DNA from: Paraburkholderia sp041321145
GTDB taxonomy: Bacteria; Pseudomonadota; Gammaproteobacteria; Burkholderiales; Burkholderiaceae
DNA length: 64,000 nucleotides
Direction of reading: 5' to 3'
NCBI RefSeq assembly: GCF_041321145.1
Contig: NZ_JBGGWA010000014.1
Span: 62,001 to 126,000 of the forward strand
This document shows, piece by piece, positions 24,597 through 33,776 of this stretch. The stretch's first letter is position 1. Each line of letters starts with the position of its first letter. The notes beneath the pieces were generated by a model. That model had not been told where the DNA came from, ran no database searches, and saw only the letters and a program-made list of their open reading frames with translations. A program made the translations under genes and the position numbers.

Positions 24597-26066
24597 TTAG
24601 CGCGGCAGTTCCGAATGACCCATCAGGAACGCATCGACCGAGCGTGCGCACTGACGGCCTTCGCGGATCGCCCACACCACCAGCGACTGGCCACGGCGCA
24701 TGTCGCCGGCGGTGAACACCTTGTCCACCGACGTGTAGTACGCCTTGTCGCCTTCGGTCGACGCACGCACGTTGCCGCGCGCATCCTTGTCGACGCCGAA
24801 CGCTTCGAGCACCGGCGAGACCGGCTGCGTGAAACCCATGGCCAGCAGCACCAGATCGGCCTTCATTTCGAACTCGGAGTTCGGCACTTCCTGCATCTTG
24901 CCGTCCTTCCATTCGACGCGCGCGGCAATCAGCTTCTCGACCTTGCCGTTCTTGCCTTCGAGACGCTTGGTCGCAACCGCCCAATCGCGCGAGCAGCCTT
25001 CGTCATGCGACGACGATGTGCGCAGCTTGATCGGCCAGTACGGCCATACCAAAGGCTTGTTCTCTTCTTCCGGCGGTTGCGGCAGCAGTTCGAATTGCGT
25101 GACGCTCTTCGCTCCATGACGATTCGACGTACCCACGCAGTCCGAACCCGTATCGCCGCCACCGATCACGACCACGTGCTTGCCCTTGGCAAGCAACTGG
25201 TTCGCGACCTTGTCGCCGGCGTTGACCTTGTTCTGCTGCGGCAGGAATTCCATCGCGTAGTGGATGCCTTCCAGCTCGCGACCCGGCACCGGCAGATCGC
25301 GCGGCGTTTCCGAACCGCCGGCGATCACCACGGCGTCGAACTGTTCTTTCAGTTCAGCCGGCGTGATGGTTTCCTTCGCCGTGTTGCCGATGTGTCCCGG
25401 TAGCGAATCCGCGCGGCCGACAAACACGTTGGCGCGGAACGTCACGCCTTCGGCTTCCATCTGGCGCATGCGGCGATCGATCAGCCACTTTTCCAGCTTG
25501 AAGTCAGGAATGCCGTAACGCAGCAAACCACCGATGCGGTCGTTCTTTTCGAACACAGTCACATCGTGCCCCGCGCGCCCGAGTTGCTGCGCGACAGCCA
25601 AACCGGCGGGGCCAGAGCCGACCACCGCGACCTTCTTGCCGGTCTTGTGCTTTGGCGGCTGCGGTGCAACCCAGCCTTCCGCCCAGGCCTTGTCGATAAT
25701 CGCGTGTTCGATCGACTTGATGCCGACCGGGTCGTCGTTGATGCCGAGCGTGCACGCCGCTTCGCACGGCGCCGGGCAGATGCGGCCCGTGAACTCGGGG
25801 AAGTTGTTGGTCGAGTGCAGCACTTCAATCGCGTTCTTCCAGTCCTGATGGAACACCAGGTCGTTGAAGTCCGGAATGATGTTGTTCACCGGGCAGCCGT
25901 TGTTGCAGAACGGAATGCCGCAGTCCATGCAACGCGCGCCTTGAATCTTGGCTTCGTCGTCGGTCAGTGCCGCGACGAATTCCTTGTAGTGCTTCACACG
26001 CGTGAGCGGAGCTTCGTACGCCTCGTGGCGGCGCTCGAACTCGAGAAAACCGGTTGCCTTGCCCAT
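24597..26066 (-). CDS. gltD: Glutamate synthase small subunit GltD
   Basis: NADPH-oxidising beta subunit of GOGAT, passing electrons to the GltB subunit. 489 residues: N-terminal Cys clusters for [4Fe-4S] (RCMDCGIPFCNNGCPVNN and ICPAPCEAACTL), an FAD motif VAVVGSGPAGLAVAQQLG and an NADPH motif VVVIGGGDTGSDC. The C-terminal FTAGDMRRGQSLVVWAI closes the FAD site. 132 nt downstream of gltB on the same strand, the usual gltBD operon. Confidence 0.98.
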   Translation of the reverse strand: MGKATGFLEFERRHEAYEAPLTRVKHYKEFVAALTDDEAKIQGARCMDCGIPFCNNGCPVNNIIPDFNDLVFHQDWKNAIEVLHSTNNFPEFTGRICPAPCEAACTLGINDDPVGIKSIEHAIIDKAWAEGWVAPQPPKHKTGKKVAVVGSGPAGLAVAQQLGRAGHDVTVFEKNDRIGGLLRYGIPDFKLEKWLIDRRMRQMEAEGVTFRANVFVGRADSLPGHIGNTAKETITPAELKEQFDAVVIAGGSETPRDLPVPGRELEGIHYAMEFLPQQNKVNAGDKVANQLLAKGKHVVVIGGGDTGSDCVGTSNRHGAKSVTQFELLPQPPEEENKPLVWPYWPIKLRTSSSHDEGCSRDWAVATKRLEGKNGKVEKLIAARVEWKDGKMQEVPNSEFEMKADLVLLAMGFTQPVSPVLEAFGVDKDARGNVRASTEGDKAYYTSVDKVFTAGDMRRGQSLVVWAIREGRQCARSVDAFLMGHSELPR

Positions 26067-26198
26067 GTGGTTCTCTTCTCTATCTGTATCAGGTGAGGTG
26101 ATCTACACCCGCCGCGCCTCGAACTATCGAGCGGCGGCAGGTACGGCTAAATGTGACGTCTTTTGCGCTGACGGCCAGCGAAGCGACTCTGCGACACG

Positions 26199-29100
26199 TC
26201 AGGCGGCGAGCACTTCCTTGTTCGCCTTCTTCGCTGCCATCTCGCCCAGCGCGCGCTTGTATTCGGTCGGGAACACCTTCACGAATTGACGGCGCGACGC
26301 ATCCCAGTTTTCGAGCAGCGCCTTTGCACGCGGCGAACCCGTGAACTGGAAGTGACGTTCGATGAGACCCTTGAGCAGGGCTTCGTCGGTCGTGCCGCTG
26401 TGCCACAAGCCCTTGTCGACCGTGCGTTCCTGTTCGGCCTGTTGCAAGACCGGATCGAGCACGACCATCGACTTGTTGCACTTGCCCGCGAACGTGCTGT
26501 CCGGATCGAACACATAGGCAATGCCACCCGACATACCGGCCGCGAAGTTACGGCCCGTTTCGCCGAGCACGATTACCGTGCCACCCGTCATGTATTCGCA
26601 ACCGTGGTCGCCCGTGCCTTCGACAACCGCCGTCGCGCCCGAGTTACGCACGCAGAAACGCTCGCCTGCGACACCGCGGAAGAACGCTTCGCCTTCGATC
26701 GCGCCATACATCACCGTGTTGCCGCAGATGATGTTCTCTTCCGACTTGCCGCGGAAATCATTCGTAGGACGGATGATGATGCGCCCGCCCGACAGGCCCT
26801 TGCCAACGTAGTCGTTGCCGTCGCCGACCAGATCCAGCGTGATGCCTCTCGCGAGGAACGCGCCGAAACTCTGACCCGCGGTGCCCTTCAGCTGGATGTG
26901 AATGGTGTCGTCGGGCAGGCCGTCGTGGCCGTACTTCTTCGCGATCGTGCCGGACAGCATCGCGCCGACCGTACGGTTCACGTTGCGCACCGGCTGGATG
27001 AACGAGACGTGCTCGCCCTTCTCGATCGCGACCTTCGCCTTCTCGATCAGCGTGTGATCGAGCGCTTTCTCCAGCCCGTGGTCCTGCACGTCGACGTGCT
27101 TCTTCGCCACGTCTGCCGAAACCTGCGGCTGATAGAACACGCGCGAGAAGTCGAGACCCTTCGCCTTCCAGTGTTCCACGCCCTTCTTCATGTCGAGCAG
27201 TTCGGCGTGGCCGATCAGGTCGTCGAACTTGCGGATGCCCAGTTGCGCCATGATTTCGCGTGCTTCTTCCGCAACGAAGAAGAAGAAGTTGACGACGTGT
27301 TCCGGCTGGCCCTGGAATTTCGCACGCAGCACCGGGTCTTGCGTCGCAACGCCGACCGGGCAGGTGTTCAGGTGGCACTTGCGCATCATGATGCAGCCTT
27401 CGACGACGAGCGGCGCCGTCGCGAAGCCGAATTCGTCCGCGCCGAGCAGCGCGCCGATCACGACGTCGCGCCCGGTCTTCATCTGACCGTCGGCCTGCAC
27501 GCGGATACGGCCGCGCAGCTGGTTCAGCACCAGCGTCTGCTGCGTTTCAGCCAGACCCAGTTCCCACGGCGTGCCGGCATGCTTCACCGACGACAGCGGC
27601 GATGCACCCGTGCCGCCGTCATGGCCGGCGATCACAACGTGATCGGCCTTCGCCTTGGCGACACCCGCTGCCACCGTCCCGACGCCCGATTCCGACACCA
27701 GCTTCACCGAAATGCTCGCCGCCGAGTTGGCGTTCTTCAGGTCGTGAATCAGCTGCGCCAGATCTTCGATCGAGTAGATGTCGTGGTGCGGCGGCGGCGA
27801 AATCAGGCCGACGCCCGGCACCGAGTAACGCAGCTTGCCGATGTATTCCGAGACCTTGTGGCCCGGCAACTGACCGCCTTCGCCCGGCTTCGCGCCCTGC
27901 GCCATCTTGATCTGAATCTGATCAGCCGACGCCAGGTATTCCGCCGTCACGCCGAAACGGCCCGACGCCACCTGCTTGATCTTCGAGCGCAGCGAATCGC
28001 CGTCCTTCAGCGGAATGTCGACGATCACTTCATCGCCGATCACCGACTTCATGGTGTCGCCGTTCTTGATCGGAATGCCGCGCAGTTCGTTGCGGTAACG
28101 GTTGACGTCCTCGCCGCCTTCGCCCGTGTTCGACTTGCCGCCGATGCGGTTCATCGCGACAGCCAGCGTGGCGTGAGCCTCGGTCGAGATCGAACCCAGC
28201 GACATGGCGCCGGTGGCGAAACGCTTGACGATATCTTTCGCCGATTCGACTTCGTCGAGCGGGATCGCCTTGGTCGGATCGAACTTGAATTCGAACAGAC
28301 CGCGGAACGTCATGTGGCGCTTGGTCTGATCGTTGATCAGATGCGCGTATTCCTTGTACGTCTGATACGAGTTGCTGCGTGCCGAGTGTTGCAGCTTGGC
28401 GATCGCATCCGGCGTCCACATGTGTTCTTCGCCGCGCACGCGATAGGCGTACTCGCCGCCCGCGTCGAGCATGTTCGCGAGCACCGGGTTGTCGCCGAAC
28501 GCGTCGCGATGCAGACGGATTGCTTCTTCCGCGACGTCGAACAGGCCGATGCCGCCGACCTTCGACGAGGTGCCCTTGAAGTACTTCTGCACCAGGTCTT
28601 CAGCGAGACCGACGGCTTCGAAAATCTGCGCGCCGGTGTACGACATATAGGTCGAAATGCCCATCTTCGACATGACCTTCTGCAGGCCCTTGCCGACTGC
28701 CTTGGTGAAGTTGTAGACCGCCTTTTCCGGCGACAGGTCACCCTTCAGGCCCGCTGCGAGCTGGCCGAGCGTTTCCATCGCGAGGTACGGATGCACGGCT
28801 TCCGCGCCGTAGCCCGCGAGCAACGCGAAGTGGTGCGTTTCACGCGCCGAGCCGGTTTCCACGACCAGGCCCGCGCTCGTGCGCAGACCGTGCTGAACGA
28901 GGTGCGTGTGGATCGCGGCGGTGGCCAGCAGCGCTGGAATCGCGACGTTGTCGCGGTCGGTCTTGCGGTCCGACACGATCAGCATGTTGTAGCCGGACTT
29001 GACCGCATCGACAGCTTCCGCGCACAGCGAGGCGAGGCGCGCTTCGATGCCTTCCTTGCCCCACGCCACCGGATAGCAGATGTTCAGTTCGTACGAGCTG

Positions 29101-30902
29101 AACTTGCCGCCCGTGTACTGATCGATCGCGCGGATCTTGGCGATGTCCTTGAAGTCGAGCACCGGCTGCGACACTTCGAGACGCATCGGCGGGTTGATGT
29201 TGTTCGTGTCCAGCAGGTTCGGCTTCGGACCGACGAACGACACCAGCGACATCACCATGTTTTCACGGATCGGGTCGATCGGCGGGTTCGTGACTTGCGC
29301 GAACAACTGCTTGAAGTAGTGATAGAGCGTCTTGTTCTTGTTGGACATGACCGCCAGCGGCGAGTCGTTGCCCATCGAACCGACGGCTTCTTCACCGGCT
29401 TGCGCCATCGGCGCCATCAGGAACTTGAGGTCTTCCTGCGTGTAGCCGAACGCCTGCTGACGATCCAGCAAGGCAGCGGGTTCGCGGCGTTCCGTCGCGA
29501 CGTCTTCGGCCTTCGGCTCGATTTCGTCGAGCTTGATACGCACGGCGTCGATCCAGCTCTTGTACGGCTTGGCGTTCGCGAGGTTGTCCTTCAGTTCCTT
29601 GTCGTCGATGATGCGGCCGTGTTCCATGTCGATCAGGAACATCTTGCCCGGCTGCAGACGCCATTTCTTGACGATCTTCGATTCGGGAATCGGCAACGTG
29701 CCCGCTTCCGACGCCATGATCACGAGGTCGTCGTCGGTGACGATGTAGCGCGCCGGACGCAGACCGTTACGGTCGAGCGTGGCGCCGATCTGACGGCCGT
29801 CGGTGAAGGCGATCGCAGCGGGGCCGTCCCACGGCTCCATCATCGCGGCGTGGTATTCGTAGAACGCGCGGCGATTGTCGTCCATCAGCGTGTGCTGTTC
29901 CCAGGCTTCCGGGATCATCATCATCATTGCGTGGACGAGCGGGTAGCCGGCCATCACCAGCAGTTCGAGACAGTTGTCGAACGATGCCGTGTCGGATTGA
30001 CCCGGATAGATCAGCGGCCACAGCTTCGGCAGATCGTCGCCGAGCACATGCGAGGCAATCGCCCCGGTGCGGGCGTTTAGCCAGTTGACGTTGCCCTTCA
30101 CCGTGTTGATTTCGCCGTTGTGGGCGATCATGCGGTACGGGTGAGCCAGTTCCCACGCCGGGAACGTGTTGGTCGAGAAGCGCTGGTGCACCAGCGCCAG
30201 CGCCGACACCGTGCGGTCGTCCTGCAGGTCGCGGTAATACACGCCGACCTGGCCTGCCAGCAGCAGCCCCTTATAGACGACCGTGCGCGCCGAGCATGAC
30301 GGCACGAAGTATTCCTTGCCGTGCTTGAGTTTGAGCGCCTGGATGCGGTGGCTCGCGGTCTTGCGGATCACGTACAGCTTCCGCTCGAGCGCGTCGGTCA
30401 CCATGATGTCCTTGCCGCGGCCGATGAAAATCTGGCGGATCAGCGGCTCGCTCGCCTTGACGGTGGGCGAAATCGGCATGGTGTGGTCGACCGGCACATC
30501 GCGCCAGCCCAGCACGACCTGGCCTTCGGCTTTCACCGTACGTTCCAGTTCCTGTTCGCAGGCGAGACGCGATGCGTGCTCCTTCGGCAGGAAGACCATG
30601 CCGACGCCGTATTCGCCATTCGGCGGCAGCACCACGCCCTGCTTGGCCATTTCCTCACGATAGAAACCGTCCGGAATCTGGATCAGGATGCCCGCGCCGT
30701 CACCCATCAGCGGATCGGCGCCGACGGCGCCCCGGTGGTCGAGGTTCTCGAGAATCTTCAGGCCTTGCTGAATGATCTCGTGGCTTTTCTTGCCCTTGAT
30801 GTGAGCGACGAAGCCGACGCCGCAGGCGTCATGTTCGTTTTGCGGGTCGTACAGACCTTGCGCGGCGGGAACCGGGTGAGTCGGTTGCTGGTGGTCGTTC
30901 AT
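26199..30902 (-). CDS. gltB: Glutamate synthase large subunit GltB
   Basis: Makes two glutamates from glutamine and 2-oxoglutarate; the centre of ammonia assimilation with glutamine synthetase. 1567 residues. Cys27 in HDACGVGFVAH becomes the N-terminal nucleophile after removal of a 26-residue propeptide. The FMN/2-oxoglutarate barrel has GEGGEDVNRYRNELRG and GHDGGTGASPLSSVKHAG; the [3Fe-4S] cluster ligands lie in MMRKCHLNTCPVGVATQ. The C-terminal beta-helix GXXGXXXG-type domain follows (GDGNDYVGKGLSGGRIII). Confidence 0.99.
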   Translation of the reverse strand: MNDHQQPTHPVPAAQGLYDPQNEHDACGVGFVAHIKGKKSHEIIQQGLKILENLDHRGAVGADPLMGDGAGILIQIPDGFYREEMAKQGVVLPPNGEYGVGMVFLPKEHASRLACEQELERTVKAEGQVVLGWRDVPVDHTMPISPTVKASEPLIRQIFIGRGKDIMVTDALERKLYVIRKTASHRIQALKLKHGKEYFVPSCSARTVVYKGLLLAGQVGVYYRDLQDDRTVSALALVHQRFSTNTFPAWELAHPYRMIAHNGEINTVKGNVNWLNARTGAIASHVLGDDLPKLWPLIYPGQSDTASFDNCLELLVMAGYPLVHAMMMMIPEAWEQHTLMDDNRRAFYEYHAAMMEPWDGPAAIAFTDGRQIGATLDRNGLRPARYIVTDDDLVIMASEAGTLPIPESKIVKKWRLQPGKMFLIDMEHGRIIDDKELKDNLANAKPYKSWIDAVRIKLDEIEPKAEDVATERREPAALLDRQQAFGYTQEDLKFLMAPMAQAGEEAVGSMGNDSPLAVMSNKNKTLYHYFKQLFAQVTNPPIDPIRENMVMSLVSFVGPKPNLLDTNNINPPMRLEVSQPVLDFKDIAKIRAIDQYTGGKFSSYELNICYPVAWGKEGIEARLASLCAEAVDAVKSGYNMLIVSDRKTDRDNVAIPALLATAAIHTHLVQHGLRTSAGLVVETGSARETHHFALLAGYGAEAVHPYLAMETLGQLAAGLKGDLSPEKAVYNFTKAVGKGLQKVMSKMGISTYMSYTGAQIFEAVGLAEDLVQKYFKGTSSKVGGIGLFDVAEEAIRLHRDAFGDNPVLANMLDAGGEYAYRVRGEEHMWTPDAIAKLQHSARSNSYQTYKEYAHLINDQTKRHMTFRGLFEFKFDPTKAIPLDEVESAKDIVKRFATGAMSLGSISTEAHATLAVAMNRIGGKSNTGEGGEDVNRYRNELRGIPIKNGDTMKSVIGDEVIVDIPLKDGDSLRSKIKQVASGRFGVTAEYLASADQIQIKMAQGAKPGEGGQLPGHKVSEYIGKLRYSVPGVGLISPPPHHDIYSIEDLAQLIHDLKNANSAASISVKLVSESGVGTVAAGVAKAKADHVVIAGHDGGTGASPLSSVKHAGTPWELGLAETQQTLVLNQLRGRIRVQADGQMKTGRDVVIGALLGADEFGFATAPLVVEGCIMMRKCHLNTCPVGVATQDPVLRAKFQGQPEHVVNFFFFVAEEAREIMAQLGIRKFDDLIGHAELLDMKKGVEHWKAKGLDFSRVFYQPQVSADVAKKHVDVQDHGLEKALDHTLIEKAKVAIEKGEHVSFIQPVRNVNRTVGAMLSGTIAKKYGHDGLPDDTIHIQLKGTAGQSFGAFLARGITLDLVGDGNDYVGKGLSGGRIIIRPTNDFRGKSEENIICGNTVMYGAIEGEAFFRGVAGERFCVRNSGATAVVEGTGDHGCEYMTGGTVIVLGETGRNFAAGMSGGIAYVFDPDSTFAGKCNKSMVVLDPVLQQAEQERTVDKGLWHSGTTDEALLKGLIERHFQFTGSPRAKALLENWDASRRQFVKVFPTEYKRALGEMAAKKANKEVLAA

Positions 30903-31139
30903 GGGGACACCGTCTGTGAGGGGCCGGACAGGCCGTTAAACCGTTTTTCTATTGCCGCAGTGCGCACCGCAACCGCGTCGGCGACGCCGTACGCTTGACT
31001 TTGCGCGTACCAAAAACGCCGGAATTCGGAATATACGCGACGAATCAACGGAATAGCAAATAAAACGTGATGGTCGATCCCCAATTATCAAGTTGGTGCA
31101 TCGCGGCTATTATTTATTGGTGCCATATCAAAAAGGTGC

Positions 31140-31169
31140 AAAAGAAAACGGCATGCGAAGATGCCGTTT
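31140..31169 (-). terminator. Intrinsic terminator after the transposase-like gene
   Basis: On the minus strand, AAACGGCAT and ATGCCGTTT form a 9-bp stem around a 6-nt loop, followed by TTCTTTTGC. It lies 29 nt past the stop of the transposase-like gene and would separate that transcript from gltB. Confidence 0.8.
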
Positions 31170-31197
31170 CGGATGCAGCCCTTTGATGCGAAACGCT

Positions 31198-31905
31198 CTA
31201 TTGAGTCTGTGGCGTTTGTCGTACCTTGCGCGGCCGCCCGCGCGGCAACGGCGAAACACGCCGGTTGGCGGCCCGCGCCGCCCACTCCCGATACGTATCG
31301 CTGCCCAAAACCCAGCCTTTCAAGGTGGCCTGCTGAAGCTGACTGGCTTCGCGTTCGTCGAGCGGCTGCTCGCACAGCTCGCGGTACGCGCGCTGGCGTT
31401 CGAACGGCGTGTTGCCGAGCGACCAGTACAACGGATGATCGGTAATGAGGCTGTCGAGCGTCAAGCCGATGTGGTGACGATAGCTCGACCAGCGGTAGTC
31501 TTCCGGCGCGCTCACGAGTTGCGCGCGTACCGGACACATTTCGACAACGCGGCTCGCCAGCAGGAAGTAGCGCTCGCCTTCGATCACCGTGGCGCGGTAG
31601 CGCCCCTCCCACAACGTGCCGCGCCGCGCGTATCGCCGGTTGAAGTGGGCGACGTAGCGGCGTCCCACCGCCTGCATCGCCTTCGGCAGACTCGACTCCT
31701 CAGTCGGCGTGACGAGCAGTTGCACCGCGCCCGGCATCAACGCATACGCGTGAATGGATAAGTGGTGGTCGCGCGAAGCCGCTTTCAAACAGTCGATGAA
31801 AAGCTCGTAGTCCTGGTCGTCGACGAATGCGGGTTGCTGATCGAGTCCACGGAGGATGACGTGCTGCGGCTGGTCAGGAACATAGAGACGTGCAAGCCGT
31901 GCCAT
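31198..31905 (-). CDS. REP-associated tyrosine transposase-like protein, catalytic residues lost
   Basis: 235-residue protein of the Y1/IS200-like RAYT fold. Family landmarks are intact: PQHVILRG at the N-terminus, HAYALMP in the middle, GTLWEGRYRATVIEG, and PEDYRWSSYRHHIGL. Where active members have MPNHVHLLV this protein has MPGAVQLLV (residues 57-65), so both metal-binding histidines of the HUH motif are absent. The expected Tyr of the RYIELNPVRA-like helix appears to be Val (SRVVEMCPVRAQ, residues 118-129). A basic C-terminal tail (RGRPRKVR) resembles an AT-hook. No terminal repeats are seen. Probably a domesticated DNA-binding protein; function unknown. Confidence 0.85.
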   Translation of the reverse strand: MARLARLYVPDQPQHVILRGLDQQPAFVDDQDYELFIDCLKAASRDHHLSIHAYALMPGAVQLLVTPTEESSLPKAMQAVGRRYVAHFNRRYARRGTLWEGRYRATVIEGERYFLLASRVVEMCPVRAQLVSAPEDYRWSSYRHHIGLTLDSLITDHPLYWSLGNTPFERQRAYRELCEQPLDEREASQLQQATLKGWVLGSDTYREWAARAANRRVSPLPRGRPRKVRQTPQTQ

Positions 31906-32038
31906 GCTGGAGTATCCAATAGTCGCGTTGGTACATACCCGAAGGTCCGAAGAACCGCAAGCGCCCGGGGTTCGGCGCAGCGCGGCTAAGCCAGAAACCG
32001 CACGGAGCCTAGGGAGAAAGCTCTAGCTGCCGCGTATG

Positions 32039-32051
32039 GTTTGTTTCAAAC
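32039..32051. promoter_or_regulatory. Small inverted repeat upstream of the ompW-like gene
   Basis: GTTTG-TTT-CAAAC, 42 nt before the ATG. It could be an operator half-site pair, or chance. CATAAT at 32060-32065 is a possible -10, but no -35 lies at good spacing. Confidence 0.3.
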
Positions 32052-32092
32052 GTTCTAGTCATAATGAGCGGGCCTTTTCTGGAGGAGCACAT

Positions 32093-32818
32093 ATGAAATT
32101 AAAACAGGCCGTAACGGGGATCGCGGCGCTAGCCTGCATGACAACGGCAGCGCACGCGCAATCGGCCGGCAGCTTTTACGTCACGACAGGCTGGTTCCAT
32201 CTTGCACCTCAATCGAGCAGCGAGCCGTTGAGAGTGACAAGCATAGGCGGCAGCCCCACCAATATCACAGAACCCAACACCGGCGCGTCACTGAGTTCGG
32301 CCGACACCATCGGCCTGACTGCCGGCTACTTCATCACCGATCACATCGCAACCGAATTCGTGATCGGCTACCCGCCTTCGTTCGACCTGAACGGTACGGG
32401 CAGCCTCGAACAATTCGGCAAGCTGGGCCAAGCCAAACAGTGGAGCCCGACTCTGCTGTTCAAGTACTACTTCAATGCCCCGACAGCCACGTTCCGCCCG
32501 TATCTCGGCGTGGGTGTGAGCCGCATCTGGTTCACCGACGAAAGAATCACCAATGGCGCATTCGAGGCGAACGTTCTGCATGGTCCGACCAGCGTGTCTA
32601 CGGATAGTTCGTGGGAGCCGGTGTTTAATGCGGGTTTCACCTACGCGTTCAACCAGCACTGGTTCGCGGGCGTCTCGATTTCGTACCTGCCGCTCAACAC
32701 GACCGCCAAGCTGAACACCGCCGCAAACACCCCGGTCGGCACGTTGAATGTGCAATCGCAAACCAAGATCAAGCTGAACCCGATCGTTACCTACGTCAAC
32801 ATCGGTTACCGTTTCTAA
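32093..32818 (+). CDS. OmpW-family outer membrane beta-barrel protein
   Basis: Eight-stranded barrel of the OmpW/AlkL family, linked to uptake of small hydrophobic molecules. 241 residues; signal peptide MKLKQAVTGIAALACMTTAA with cleavage after AHA (about residue 22). Family features are LTAGYFITDHIATEFVIGYP, LFKYYFNAPTATFRPYLGVG, and the C-terminal aromatic strand VTYVNIGYRF, the outer-membrane insertion signal. A strong GGAGG precedes the ATG by 6-7 nt. It is monocistronic, with its own terminator. Confidence 0.92.
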   Translation: MKLKQAVTGIAALACMTTAAHAQSAGSFYVTTGWFHLAPQSSSEPLRVTSIGGSPTNITEPNTGASLSSADTIGLTAGYFITDHIATEFVIGYPPSFDLNGTGSLEQFGKLGQAKQWSPTLLFKYYFNAPTATFRPYLGVGVSRIWFTDERITNGAFEANVLHGPTSVSTDSSWEPVFNAGFTYAFNQHWFAGVSISYLPLNTTAKLNTAANTPVGTLNVQSQTKIKLNPIVTYVNIGYRF

Positions 32819-32874
32819 CGCCTCCCGAAATTGGGGCCGTTAAGGTAGGGTAGTCGAATTTCCGTGGCTTGGAC

Positions 32875-32907
32875 AACGCCGTCATTCATCCAATGGCGGC
32901 GTTTTTT
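32875..32907 (+). terminator. Intrinsic terminator of the ompW-like gene
   Basis: AACGCCGTCAT and ATGGCGGCGTT pair over 11 bp with one G-U, loop TCATCCA-like, followed by TTTTTTATTTT. 56 nt past the stop codon. Confidence 0.9.
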
Positions 32908-32911
32908 ATTT

Positions 32912-33066
32912 TGTGCCGGCTTTCGGGCAAATCTTCGCTGCGCGCAAAGCGTTCGCACCGATCAAGCAGCCGCGTTTGTAAATTTGACTCACGATCAAGG
33001 TCGCTCGTGCAATATCTACTGAGGAAATGGAGGCCTCGCTTCACGGGGCATAGGGCCTGCGCGGTT
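32912..33066. other. Intergenic region before the sigma-54 promoter
   Basis: Together with its flanks this is a 344-nt gene-free stretch (32819-33162). Between the ompW terminator and the sigma-54 site I see no ORF of family type. Such space commonly holds activator sites for sigma-54 promoters, but no clear repeat is visible. Confidence 0.4.
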
Positions 33067-33081
33067 TGGCACCGAAGTTGC
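33067..33081 (+). promoter_or_regulatory. Sigma-54 (RpoN) type promoter
   Basis: TGGCAC-CGAAG-TTGC on the plus strand, with the invariant GG (33068-33069) and GC (33080-33081) separated by exactly 10 nt, the -24/-12 consensus. Transcription would start near 33093, leaving a ~70-nt leader before the DUF883 gene at 33163. Confidence 0.7.
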
Positions 33082-33162
33082 GTTCCCATGGAGTTTCCTG
33101 CGTAGCAACGTGAACCTGCGCCGCAGCGTGGGACCTTTTTCACCCTCATCGACGGAGCGACC

Positions 33163-33543
33163 ATGACAACACTTCCGAACACGCGAGACGCCCTCGGCGA
33201 ATCCTGGACCACCACCAGCCGCCGTGCGCGGCGTATCGCTCGCCATAGCCGCCATGCGGCCGAAGATATCGCGGGCGAATTGCGCACGCTGATGTCGGAG
33301 CTCGAATCCACCCTGGCAGACGGCACCCAGGCCGACGCCGTGGCACTGCGCAGCAAACTGCGCAAGCAGCTCGATGTCGCGCGCGACCGTTTAAACGATA
33401 CCCGCGACGCCATGCGCGAACGCGCTGAAGTGGCGATTTCCGACGCCGACGATTACGTGCGTGAAAACCCGTGGCAGACGATTGCAATCGTCGGCGGCGT
33501 TGCACTGATTGCAGGCGCGCTATTCGCGTCGCGGTCGCGCTAG
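33163..33543 (+). CDS. DUF883 (ElaB/YqjD-type) membrane protein
   Basis: 126 residues: a long charged helical region (about 10-100; RRARRIARHSRHAAEDIAGEL and many Glu/Arg/Ala) followed by the DUF883 signature DDYVRENPWQTIAIVGGVALIAGALF, a C-terminal membrane anchor. Relatives ElaB, YqjD and YgaM are stationary-phase, tail-anchored proteins; YqjD binds ribosomes. It lies downstream of a sigma-54-type promoter, suggesting nutrient- or stress-linked expression. Confidence 0.9.
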   Translation: MTTLPNTRDALGESWTTTSRRARRIARHSRHAAEDIAGELRTLMSELESTLADGTQADAVALRSKLRKQLDVARDRLNDTRDAMRERAEVAISDADDYVRENPWQTIAIVGGVALIAGALFASRSR

Positions 33544-33587
33544 GCTAGGCGCGTTGCGGTAAGCGCATTGCGTTAAGCGGCGAGCCA

Positions 33588-33742
33588 GGCGCCACCTCGG
33601 TGGCACTGCTTGCAGGCATGGCACGGCACCGGCGCCAGGTTCAGGCGCCGGATTCTGCTAACACGTCTGAGTGGCGCCTCTTCCCGTTGGAGCAGGCGCG
33701 CACCGGCGCAAATCTGGCGTGGCGCCGATGTCCGAGGGCGCC
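33588..33742. repeat. Cluster of six GGCGCC palindromes between convergent genes
   Basis: GGCGCC occurs at 33588, 33631, 33644, 33673, 33721 and 33737. Two of them form a perfect 8-bp hairpin, CCGGCGCC (33629-33636) with GGCGCCGG (33644-33651), loop AGGTTCA. It lies between the convergent DUF883 gene and dgt and may act in transcript ends. There is no U-tract. Confidence 0.6.
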
Positions 33743-33776
33743 GGTCCGGTGCCCATGCGTACTGGCGTCAGTCCGA

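Noticed and set aside
26286..30080. Plus-strand open frame of 1264 codons opposite gltB
   Set aside because: It is antisense to the conserved gltB gene, Arg/His/Asp/Val-rich in the pattern of a codon-position shadow, and shows no family motif.
31093..31761. Plus-strand 222-codon frame opposite the transposase-like gene
   Set aside because: The minus-strand frame has clear family similarity; this one has none.
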